41,346 bases of DNA from assembly GCA_009777175.1 (NCBI GenBank), contig WRMI01000023.1, forward strand, positions 1 to 41,346, written 5' to 3'. The notes below the pieces were generated by a model. The model did not search any database, was not told where the DNA came from, and saw nothing but the letters and a program-made list of their open reading frames with translations. Positions 35,079 to 41,346 of this stretch are shown here, piece after piece. Within the stretch, counting starts at the first letter, position 1, and each line of letters opens with the position of its first letter. This stretch comes from Marinilabiliaceae bacterium (GTDB lineage: Bacteria; Bacteroidota; Bacteroidia; Bacteroidales; Marinilabiliaceae). The position numbers and the translations under genes are program-made.

Positions 35079-35252
35079 CCTAATTTTTACCTAATATATA
35101 AACAAAACAACCTCAGTAGATTAATGAAGTCCCCCACATTATACCTAATTACCTCATTATAAGGTTATTATTAAGGTAATTAGGTTGTTCATAATTTACA
35201 TTATTGACTACTTTGGTTGTTTTGTTAGAAAAAAATAAGGTTATAATTAGGT
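35079..35252. mobile_element. MITE-like nested inverted repeat
   Basis: Left arm 35079-35119 (ACCTAATT... to ...ACAACCTCAGTAG) pairs with right arm 35208-35252 (CTACTTTGGTTGTTTTGT... to ...ATTAGGT) over more than 40 bases with few mismatches. Inside, ACCTAATTACCT (35143-35154) and AGGTAATTAGGT (35174-35185) form a perfect second dyad. No coding capacity. A related single arm occurs at 41237-41279, showing that the sequence is dispersed. Confidence 0.65.
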
Positions 35253-35318
35253 TTAAATTTCTGAAAATCCAGAATTCCTGACCTCAATACATTTTTTAGT
35301 TTTACAAGCGGAAAATAT

Positions 35319-35326
35319 TAATTTTG
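35319..35326 (+). promoter_or_regulatory. Orphan -7 box before a hairpin cluster
   Basis: TAATTTTG followed by C matches TAnnTTTG, but no reading frame follows. The predicted start at about 35332 coincides with the first hairpin. Confidence 0.4.
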
Positions 35327-35332
35327 CCGAGG

Positions 35333-35362
35333 AAACCAAAATGTCCTACATTTTGGTTTTTT
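35333..35362 (+). terminator. Perfect 12-bp hairpin with T-run
   Basis: AAACCAAAATGT, loop CCT, ACATTTTGGTTT, then TTT. It has the form of an intrinsic terminator, but no gene ends before it on the plus strand. Confidence 0.55.
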
Positions 35363-35434
35363 GCATTCCGTTAGGAATGCATCCCTTTTCGTGTTAATGG
35401 TAATTTGGTCGCATTCCTAAGGGAATGCGTTTTT
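35363..35434 (+). repeat. Two related GCATTCC hairpins
   Basis: GCATTCC-GTTA-GGAATGC (35363-35380) and CGCATTCC-TAAG-GGAATGCG (35410-35429) share the same stem. The second is followed by five T. They look like paired units of a palindromic dispersed element. Confidence 0.65.
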
Positions 35435-35666
35435 ATGCTTTGAAATTATTTTCTACCAAGCGTCATATTCATTTTCGACAAGCTCAATGCATCGCCTAAT
35501 GGAATGTGGAAAACAGAGGATGAATAAAATTTCATAAAAGGGGACATTTTGATTTCCCCAGAGGTCAGGTAATCTGAAAATTAGTGTTATCAAAATTCCA
35601 ACAATAAAAGAAGTCTGAAAAGTAGACTTTTTTTTCAATATTTAATTTTTGAAATGAAATTTTTAT

Positions 35667-35674
35667 TAATTTTG
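35667..35674 (+). promoter_or_regulatory. -7 box of the Gfo/Idh/MocA oxidoreductase gene
   Basis: TAATTTTG followed by C lies 42 bases before the ATG at 35717. A GAGAGG word at about 35694 could help ribosome binding. Confidence 0.58.
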
Positions 35675-35716
35675 CAAAATATTTTTAGAAAAAGAGAGGT
35701 TTAAACTTTTAACAAA

Positions 35717-37084
35717 ATGAGCAAAAATAAATTTAACAGACGCCAATTTTTAAGCAGTACGGCACTTATCGGCGCTGCTGCGGCAACAACTGGAACCGGC
35801 GCATTTTTAACATCATGCACCGGACAAGGAAACAATAAACAAAAATTCACACCTTTGCGCCAGACAGGAGATTTATATATTCCAATCTTAACCGACAAAG
35901 CAATAGATGGTCAAGAATTGAAAGCAGGAATCGTAGGCTGCGGTGGTAGAGGGTCAGGAGCAGCAATGGACTTCTTAAATGCCGCTAATAACGTAAAAAT
36001 AACGGCATTAGGTGATGTGTTCCAAGATAGAATAGATGCTTTGCGACAAACACTTTTAGAAAAAATGGGTGTTGAAATACCTGAATCACAATGTTTTACA
36101 GGTTTTGATGCCTATCAAAAAGTTATCGATGCCGACGTTGATGTTGTAATATTTGCAACTCCTTCAGTTTTTCGTCCCGAACAATGCAGATATGCTGTTG
36201 AAAAAGGAAAACATGCCTTTTTGGAAAAACCTATTGCAGTTGACCCAACAGGGTACCGTTCTCTAATGGTAACAAGTAGGCAAGCAGATTTGAAAGGTTT
36301 ATGCATCCTAACAGGAACGCAACGACATCACCAGCGTTCATACGTGGAATCATACAAAAAAGTGCAAGAAGGATATATAGGTGACATTGTTAGCGGGAAT
36401 GTCTATTGGAATCAAAATCAACTTTGGTACAAAGAGCGGCAACCCGGTTGGAGTGATGTCGAATGGATGATACGCGACTGGGTCAACTGGAAATGGCTCT
36501 CGGGAGACCATATTGTTGAGCAACACGTTCATAATATTGACGTTTTTAATTGGTTTTTTGGACAAAAACCTATTAGTTGCGTAAGTTTCGGCTCACGTTG
36601 GCGTAGACGTACGGGCGACCAATATGATAACTTCAGTACTGACTTTTTGTACGAAAACGGAGTCCACCTTCACAGTATGTGCCGACAAATTGACGGTTGC
36701 GCTAATAATGTAAGCGAATTTATTCAAGGAACAAAAGGCACCTGGAATAGTACTGATATGACAATTCGAGACCTCAAAGGAAATATTATTTGGCAGTTCG
36801 ACTTTGATGCAGAAAAAGAAAACTACCAACAAATAAGCCCTTATGTCCTTGAACATGTCAATTGGATAACTGCTATTCGTAATAAAAGTCCATTCAATCA
36901 AATAGAAAGCGATGCAATATCTTCTTTATGTGGAATAATGGGACGTGAATCGGCATATACGGGATCAGAAATAACTTGGGAACAAATTGAGGCTTCAACT
37001 CAAAATTTTCTTCCTGAAATATTAGAATTAGGTTCACATCCCGCAGTGAATATTAATATATCTGCACCTGGGATGAGTGAATAA
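35717..37084 (+). CDS. Gfo/Idh/MocA-family oxidoreductase with Tat lipoprotein signal
   Basis: A 455-residue NAD(P)-dependent oxidoreductase. The N-terminus carries a twin-arginine motif NRRQFLSS (Arg8, Arg9), a hydrophobic stretch and a lipobox-like FLTSC (Cys34), so it is exported folded and probably lipid-anchored in the periplasm. The Rossmann domain starts GIVGCGGRGSG (about 72-82); EKPIAVDP is the family's conserved EKP; the C-terminal domain includes GDHIVEQHVHNIDVFNWFFG. Such exported Bacteroidota members act on sugars or glycosides, but the substrate is unknown. The last residues MSE and the TAA stop are encoded by the TGAGTGAA repeat that continues downstream. Confidence 0.92.
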   Translation: MSKNKFNRRQFLSSTALIGAAAATTGTGAFLTSCTGQGNNKQKFTPLRQTGDLYIPILTDKAIDGQELKAGIVGCGGRGSGAAMDFLNAANNVKITALGDVFQDRIDALRQTLLEKMGVEIPESQCFTGFDAYQKVIDADVDVVIFATPSVFRPEQCRYAVEKGKHAFLEKPIAVDPTGYRSLMVTSRQADLKGLCILTGTQRHHQRSYVESYKKVQEGYIGDIVSGNVYWNQNQLWYKERQPGWSDVEWMIRDWVNWKWLSGDHIVEQHVHNIDVFNWFFGQKPISCVSFGSRWRRRTGDQYDNFSTDFLYENGVHLHSMCRQIDGCANNVSEFIQGTKGTWNSTDMTIRDLKGNIIWQFDFDAEKENYQQISPYVLEHVNWITAIRNKSPFNQIESDAISSLCGIMGRESAYTGSEITWEQIEASTQNFLPEILELGSHPAVNINISAPGMSE

Positions 37085-37108
37085 GTGAATGTGTAAATGA
37101 GTGAATGA

Positions 37109-37150
37109 GTGTAGGGGCGTACCCTTGCGGTCGTCCACCTTGTAATAAAT
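37109..37150 (+). repeat. 42-bp module, copy 2 of 4
   Basis: Identical to 30567-30608. It starts directly after an octamer run and is followed by another. Confidence 0.92.
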
Positions 37151-37192
37151 GAGTGAATGAGTGAATGTGTAAATGAGTGAATGAGTGAATGA

Positions 37193-37234
37193 GTGTAGGG
37201 GCGTACCCTTGCGGTCGTCCACCTTGTAATAAAT
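37193..37234 (+). repeat. 42-bp module, copy 3 of 4
   Basis: Identical to the other copies, 42 bases after the end of copy 2. Confidence 0.92.
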
Positions 37235-37244
37235 GAGTGAATGA

Positions 37245-37286
37245 GTGTAGGGGCGTACCCTTGCGGTCGTCCACCTTGTAATAAAT
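37245..37286 (+). repeat. 42-bp module, copy 4 of 4
   Basis: Identical to the other copies, only 10 bases after copy 3 ends. Confidence 0.92.
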
Positions 37287-37330
37287 GAGTGAATGTGTGA
37301 ATGAGTAAATGTGTGAATGTGTGAATGAGT

Positions 37331-37578
37331 AAAAAAGAGAATCCCGTTAGGCGATGTAATATGGGTAAAAAAATGATTATCGAATTAATTGCGTCTTTTG
37401 CGTTCTCTACTTTGCGACCTTGCGTTAAAAAGAACTTATCCGCAAAAATTAGTGGCAAAATATAAACTGATGACGAGAATAAAAATTTTGAACACACGCA
37501 AATGATTTTATTTCAAATAATTCGTGTTAATTCGTGTATTTCAATAAATTCAATAACAAATTCGTGGCTAAATATAAA
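37331..37578. other. Porin upstream region with further repeat words
   Basis: After the octamer field there are CTTTGCG/CCTTGCG words (about 37390-37427) and AATTCGTG words at 37529-37566 (AATTCGTGTTAATTCGTG, then AATTCGTGGC). No promoter box of the TAnnTTTG type was found close to the porin start and no gene is seen. Confidence 0.55.
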
Positions 37579-39612
37579 ATGAAAATAAAGATAATTGCAT
37601 TGTTTGTTGCACTTTTGTGGTTTTCAGAAGGTTTTGGGCAGCCTCCTTCGCGAATAGACCAAACGGGAGGTCGTTTCGATGGCGCTGCTGGTATGCAGCC
37701 CGGTTCCTTCGACCGAGACACAACGGGATTACGGTCTCAAACAACAATTATTTCAACAATTCCCCGCGAGGTCAGAAATTGGAAACTTTCCAACTTATTT
37801 AGTAGAGCCGATTCTTTACAAGTGGACACTTTGCCCGAAGGTTTTCAAGTTCATAACCCCGCATACCAACAAGCAATCACAAACGTTCAGTTAGGAAACA
37901 TTGGAGCACCATGGAAAGCAGCAATGGTTTCAGAAATGCCTATCTATTCTGGGTTTTTATTTACCGAAACAGTTAGAAACTTTTTTACTACTCCCGATGA
38001 ATGGAAATATTACAATACACGAACTCCATATACAAATATTTACTATCAGCACGCACCGCCAAAATCACGTTCCGAAGAGAACGTCGGAATTTTGTTCACA
38101 CAAAACGTGAATAAAGATTGGAATGTTGGTGTCGAATATAAAGTAATTTCATCGATAGGGAAATATGCTTATCAAACTGTTAATAATCGGAACTTTAGGT
38201 TTTTTTCTTCTTATTCAGGAGAAATATATCAAATTTGCGGCTCCTTCGTATATAATAAAGCAGACCGTTTAGAAAATGGAGGAATGTTAGACGATTTTGA
38301 TATTTTAGACCCAGAAATTAGCATTATTTCACGACCCGAACAACTTCAAGTTAAGTTTCAAAACAATAGGGCAAATAACCGAGTCGATAATTACCAACTC
38401 TTTTTAGATAATAAATTAGAGTTTGGAAATGTTTCTGTTACTACACAAGACGGCGAAACAACGAAACTGCCAATAGGTACGGCAATGCACACTTTACATA
38501 TTGACCGTTCGAGAAGAGTATTTCAGATGGACGGAATTAATACCGATTTAGGTCGTTATTATCCTAAAATGCTCGTTGATAGTATTAGGACAAGAGATTC
38601 GACATATTACACTTCAATAACAAATATTGTGCAACTCAAACTTAACGAAGAAGCAAATTCGATGTTACGTTTTGGTTTAAGAGGTTTTATTGGAAATCAA
38701 TACGAGCGATACAAATATCCTGCTCATACTGAATATTACAAAATAGATTCAATTTTCTATCATCGCACTGATACTACTTTTGTTTCGTCATTCTTTGGCG
38801 GACAAATTTTTAAAAACATTGGAGAGACTTTTAGGTGGAACGCAGGTATAAAAATATATTTTCAAGGTTATAAAGCAGGTGATAGCGAAATTACAGGCGG
38901 TTTCGATTCACAATTCAGAATTTGGAAAGATACGGCTGGAGTCTTCACTGACGGTGGTATATTCTTAATTAGCCCAAACTTTTTTACCGAAAATTATTAT
39001 TCAAACCATTTTGAATGGCACAACAACTTCTCGGCTGTTAAAACTGTTAAACTTAGAGGAGGAATTAGAATTCCGACAAGAAAATTGGAACTTACCGCAG
39101 AATACAGATTAATAAGCGATTACGTTTATTGGGGACAGCAAGCACTGCCAATTCAAACATCGGCAATTGTTAGTTTGATGGAATTTAAACTATATAAACA
39201 TTTTAAGTTATGGAACTTACATAGCAAAAACACTGCCTTATACCAACTAACAAGCCATTCGGAAATTATTCCTCTCCCAATGTTTTCAATATATAACTCC
39301 TCTTATTTTCAAAACACTTTGTTTAAGGTACTTTTTTTTCAATTAGGACTCGATATTCGGTATAATACTGCTTGGTATGCGCCTGCTTATGAACCTGCTG
39401 TTAGCCAGTTCTATATTCAACGTGAACGAAAAGTAGGTGACTATATTTTTGCTGATGCCTTTTTAAATTTGCACCTTAAGCGCGCACGAGCATTTTTCAA
39501 AATGACGCATGTCAATCAAGGATTGTGGGGTAATAATTATTTTCACACAATAGGATACCCTGCAAATCCACGAAGTTTCAGATTCGGAATTTCTTGGAAT
39601 TTTTATGACTAA
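37579..39612 (+). CDS. Putative porin (outer-membrane beta-barrel, Porin_10-like)
   Basis: 677 residues from the ATG at 37579 (MKIKIIALFVALLWFSEGFGQ, a signal peptide); an in-frame GTG at 37534 would precede the signal peptide and lies in repeat words. After an N-terminal periplasmic stretch (about 25-100), the protein consists of alternating hydrophobic/aromatic strands with polar loops. It ends in a terminal strand FRFGISWNFYD, close to the aromatic C-terminus of outer-membrane barrels. Size and the TPYTNIYYQHAPPKSRSEENVGI region fit the Bacteroidota putative porin family (Porin_10). It is expected to act as a diffusion or uptake channel; the substrate is unknown. Confidence 0.85.
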   Translation: MKIKIIALFVALLWFSEGFGQPPSRIDQTGGRFDGAAGMQPGSFDRDTTGLRSQTTIISTIPREVRNWKLSNLFSRADSLQVDTLPEGFQVHNPAYQQAITNVQLGNIGAPWKAAMVSEMPIYSGFLFTETVRNFFTTPDEWKYYNTRTPYTNIYYQHAPPKSRSEENVGILFTQNVNKDWNVGVEYKVISSIGKYAYQTVNNRNFRFFSSYSGEIYQICGSFVYNKADRLENGGMLDDFDILDPEISIISRPEQLQVKFQNNRANNRVDNYQLFLDNKLEFGNVSVTTQDGETTKLPIGTAMHTLHIDRSRRVFQMDGINTDLGRYYPKMLVDSIRTRDSTYYTSITNIVQLKLNEEANSMLRFGLRGFIGNQYERYKYPAHTEYYKIDSIFYHRTDTTFVSSFFGGQIFKNIGETFRWNAGIKIYFQGYKAGDSEITGGFDSQFRIWKDTAGVFTDGGIFLISPNFFTENYYSNHFEWHNNFSAVKTVKLRGGIRIPTRKLELTAEYRLISDYVYWGQQALPIQTSAIVSLMEFKLYKHFKLWNLHSKNTALYQLTSHSEIIPLPMFSIYNSSYFQNTLFKVLFFQLGLDIRYNTAWYAPAYEPAVSQFYIQRERKVGDYIFADAFLNLHLKRARAFFKMTHVNQGLWGNNYFHTIGYPANPRSFRFGISWNFYD

Positions 39613-39729
39613 GGGTTTTTAGAAGTCCCCTTAAATAAATAAATTAAAATATTGAGTCCACTCCAAAAAATGTTCTTTCCCGCAAAGTTTTTTTCTCATT
39701 CACTCATTTACTGAAAACTGAAAACTCCT
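39613..39729. repeat. Convergent gap with terminator-like dyad and repeats
   Basis: TAAGGG and CCCCTTA (39611-39634) could form a weak hairpin after the porin stop. At 39697-39725, TCATTCACTCATTTAC and CTGAAAACTGAAAACT are the octamer and heptamer repeats, starting five bases after the stop of the BamA-like gene on its own strand. Confidence 0.6.
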
Positions 39730-40995
39730 TTAGAAAATATAGTTCAAGCCAATATTAAGCCCGCTTGTTCCGTCGCGTTTGTCGAATGGTTTACCGAATT
39801 CGGCTGATATAACGAAATTCCTGTTCATAACAATTTTAGCACCTAAACCCGCACTGAAATGCATTTTGTCAAAATCTTCAGATTTCTCTGAAAAAATTTC
39901 CTTTGTATTGGCTGCTTTCATTTCCTCTAATTTGTACGACTGAACAATTTTTCCTGCATCAAAAAAAGGATTAACACCAAAATACCAATTTTGTTTTAAG
40001 AATCTGAAATTAAACAATTTCCAACGTATTTCAAAATTACTCCAACAAAGTCCGTCTCCAACAATTCGATTGTATAAAACGCCTCTGATAGTATTAATTC
40101 CGCCTAATCCTTCTGAATTTATTTGCCTTAAATAAAGCGTGGTTACGTTCTGTTGTACGTAAAATGGTACGTTGCCTGCAATTGTACCCTGATAGGCAAG
40201 ATGATATGCAAATACCAATTTGTCAGACATCAATGGAACATAATGACGAAAATGTGCAGACAATTTTAAATAAGAATTATTGTTTTTTTGGAAAATATCT
40301 GGAGAGCCGTAGAGAATTGTTTCAGCCCAAATTCCTTTTGCGGGTGCTGCTTCGTGGTCGCGACTATCATAAATTAATCCTATTTTAATTTCTGCATGCG
40401 AGCCACCCGAGGCTTCTTTTGGAGAAATGATACCCGCCGTTTGATATATTTCAAAAAGAGTTGTATCATTCTTATAGGTATCCAATTGAACCCTATCTAA
40501 TTTATAGTTCCAAAAAGCTAATCCCGCTGCCCATTTTAAATTAGTAGCAAACCCTTTTTGATAATCAGCAAGGATTCGCAACATTTTTCTGTCCATAGAA
40601 TAAAAAGCAGACCCTTCAGCATGTTTATCGTCGTAAGGAGAAGCGTATCCGTTGAAACCATAGAAACTCATCATTTTATTAGGCAAATAAGTAGCAGCAA
40701 AAGTAAGTCGAGAATTTCGTATCAAATATTTCGAATCATAAAAAAAATGATACATTCCGGAACCTTTGGAGTATAAAGATGCCTCAACATGAAATTTGTG
40801 CAAATATTCGGGGAAAACGCTACCATCACCGTAGTAAAAAAATGAGCATAACGCCCCAAATTGATAACCTAAGTCGCTGTTATAACCAACAGCGGGGAGA
40901 GGACCCAAATTCCAACCCGTTTTGGGCTCTTTTTCTTGTGCATTGGCGGCTGTTACTATTAAAAACGCCAATAATAATTGTTTAAACTTTGTCAT
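39730..40995 (-). CDS. BamA/TamA-family outer-membrane protein
   Basis: A 421-residue protein with signal peptide MTKFKQLLLAFLIVTAANA. The rest is a beta-barrel of the bacterial surface antigen (Omp85-type) family: GWNLGPLPAVGYNSDLGYQFG at the start, IKIGLIYDSRDHEAAPAKG (a typical strand pair), GGINTIRGVLYNR (loop 6 motif position, IRG), NPFFDAGKI and a terminal phenylalanine after GLNIGLNYIF. No POTRA domains are present, so it is a short barrel-only member rather than BamA itself. Its role, perhaps export or surface display of a partner, is unknown. The strand is preceded by a clear -7 box. Confidence 0.85.
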   Translation of the reverse strand: MTKFKQLLLAFLIVTAANAQEKEPKTGWNLGPLPAVGYNSDLGYQFGALCSFFYYGDGSVFPEYLHKFHVEASLYSKGSGMYHFFYDSKYLIRNSRLTFAATYLPNKMMSFYGFNGYASPYDDKHAEGSAFYSMDRKMLRILADYQKGFATNLKWAAGLAFWNYKLDRVQLDTYKNDTTLFEIYQTAGIISPKEASGGSHAEIKIGLIYDSRDHEAAPAKGIWAETILYGSPDIFQKNNNSYLKLSAHFRHYVPLMSDKLVFAYHLAYQGTIAGNVPFYVQQNVTTLYLRQINSEGLGGINTIRGVLYNRIVGDGLCWSNFEIRWKLFNFRFLKQNWYFGVNPFFDAGKIVQSYKLEEMKAANTKEIFSEKSEDFDKMHFSAGLGAKIVMNRNFVISAEFGKPFDKRDGTSGLNIGLNYIF

Positions 40996-41026
40996 AATAT
41001 TAAATTAAATTCCTTATTTGAAATTG

Positions 41027-41034
41027 CAAAAATA
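41027..41034 (-). promoter_or_regulatory. -7 box of the BamA/TamA-like gene
   Basis: TATTTTTG followed by CA on the minus strand, matching TAnnTTTG, lies 31 bases before the ATG at 40995. Confidence 0.58.
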
Positions 41035-41086
41035 GATAAAATTTTTGAATTATTTTCAAAATATATAAAAAATAAAATAAATTTAT

Positions 41087-41094
41087 TATCTTTG
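41087..41094 (+). promoter_or_regulatory. -7 box facing the right window edge
   Basis: TATCTTTG followed by CG matches TAnnTTTG. It drives transcription into the repeat-rich right end; the gene it serves, if any, is outside the window. Confidence 0.45.
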
Positions 41095-41139
41095 CGTTTT
41101 ATTTGCAAATTTGTTTTTAGAGTATAGATATGGGAAAAT

Positions 41140-41168
41140 GGTTCACGGTTCACGGTACACGGTTCACG
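41140..41168 (+). repeat. GGTTCAC tandem
   Basis: Four units, GGTTCAC, GGTTCAC, GGTACAC, GGTTCAC, then G. The same word is found in frame inside the deiminase sorting domain at 30788-30821. Confidence 0.85.
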
Positions 41169-41236
41169 TTTAAAAAAAATGAAAATAAAAAAACTAATAA
41201 CCGACAACTGAATACTGAAAACTGATTACTGAATTT

Positions 41237-41279
41237 CTACTAAGGTTGTTTTGTAGAATAAATAAGGTAAAAATAAGGT
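41237..41279 (+). repeat. Single arm of the MITE-like element
   Basis: CTACTAAGGTTGTTTTGTAG... to ...AAATAAGGT matches the right arm at 35208-35252 and, inverted, the left arm at 35079-35119. No second arm is seen before the window ends. Confidence 0.65.
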
Positions 41280-41346
41280 TAATACTAAAAGCGAAAATGA
41301 ATTACGAATTGAAAATACTCATTCACTCATTTACTTATTCACTCAT

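Larger units (their letters stand above)
34837..35716. other. Gene-poor region of 880 bases with mobile-looking repeats
   Basis: It contains the promoter of the secreted deiminase (34893-34900), a MITE-like inverted repeat (35079-35252), an orphan -7 box with three hairpins (35319-35434), and dispersed words (TTTTCTACCAAGCG, TTCGACAAGCTCAATGCA) at about 35447-35500. The promoter of the downstream oxidoreductase (35667-35674) closes the region. A 61-codon frame on the minus strand (35638-35453) has only a TTG start and overlaps repeat words, so I do not call it a gene. Confidence 0.7.
37077..37330 (+). repeat. TGAGTGAA octamer field with three 42-bp modules
   Basis: Octamers TGAGTGAA, with TGTGTAAA and TGAGTAAA variants, start inside the oxidoreductase 3' end and run to about 37330. 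They are interrupted by three identical 42-bp modules. Long frames of the IHSFTHSL type on the minus strand are translations of this repeat, not genes. Confidence 0.93.
40996..41346. other. Right-end intergenic region
   Basis: It contains two divergent -7 boxes, a GGTTCAC tandem (41140-41168), CTGAAWA heptamers (41208-41236), one arm of the MITE-like element (41237-41279) and TCATTCAC octamers to the window end. A frame of about 31 codons from 41130 (MGKWFTVHG) is mostly repeat-encoded and is not called as a gene. Confidence 0.6.

Noticed and set aside
35453..35638. 61-codon minus-strand frame with a hydrophobic N-terminus
   Set aside because: It has only a TTG start, no promoter, and its 3' half is made of dispersed words (TTCGACAAGCTCAATGCA, TTTTCTACCAAGCG).
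37109..37286. 42-bp modules as a CRISPR array
   Set aside because: Spacers are octamer repeats of unequal length (42 and 10 bases) and not unique sequences, and no cas genes are present.
37000..37497. Long minus-strand frames rich in HSFTHSLIH and RWTTARVRPYTHS
   Set aside because: They are translations of the TGAGTGAA octamers and the 42-bp module, with no start signal or conserved family.
41130..41223. Short frame MGKWFTVHG downstream of a -7 box at the right end
   Set aside because: Most codons come from the GGTTCAC and CTGAAWA repeats; about 31 codons and no recognisable protein.

Overview
The window comes from a low-GC member of the Bacteroidota, most likely an anaerobic, amino-acid-using Bacteroidales-type organism. 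This rests on four things. Promoters repeatedly show the Bacteroidota -7 box TAnnTTTG. Four secreted proteins belong to the type IX secretion (T9SS) world, three with a visible C-terminal sorting domain. GldI- and GldA-like genes are present. Rubrerythrin and lysine 2,3-aminomutase occur alongside secreted proteases. No rRNA, tRNA, CRISPR array, transposase-bearing insertion sequence or prophage was seen.

Layout. Positions 1-5010 (minus) hold two tandem paralogous secreted Lys-C-like serine proteases, the second cut by the window edge. 5186-8076 (plus) is a DHH phosphoesterase followed by three lipoproteins of FKBP type, the last degenerate. 8073-10846 (minus) is a small membrane protein, lpxK, a purine nucleoside phosphorylase and a TonB-C-like protein. 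11074-15926 (plus) is asnS, a secreted M6 metalloprotease and kamA, tightly spaced. 16242-19283 (minus) is cvpA and a membrane SpoIIE-type phosphatase, separated by a 654-bp low-complexity repeat field. 19430-24615 (minus) is a SWIM/SNF2 helicase, an Rpn-type PD-(D/E)XK nuclease, pssA and rubrerythrin. 25130-28803 (plus) is gldA, smpB, an ECF sigma factor and its membrane/beta-barrel partner. 28993-34836 (minus) is a cytosolic agmatine-deiminase-family enzyme, a DUF4268 protein and a large secreted peptidylarginine-deiminase-like protein with seven 117-residue repeats. 35717-39612 (plus) is a Tat-exported Gfo/Idh/MocA oxidoreductase and a putative porin. 39730-40995 (minus) is a BamA/TamA-like outer-membrane protein.

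Functionally the window joins surface protein degradation and modification (T9SS proteases, deiminase), uptake and outer-membrane proteins, and intracellular amino-acid use (kamA, cytosolic deiminase).

The most unusual feature is a vocabulary of short tandem repeats with 7- or 8-bp units (CAGTTWT, AGTATTY, ACTAMYM, TGAGTGAA) plus a 42-bp module. They sit at gene 3' ends. In at least six genes the stop codon, and often the last few amino acids, are written by the repeat. In five of the six the strand rich in stop codons is the sense strand. In one T9SS sorting domain the same repeats lie inside the coding sequence, with the stop-free strand as sense. A MITE-like inverted repeat and orphan promoter-hairpin sequences occupy 34.8-35.7 kb.
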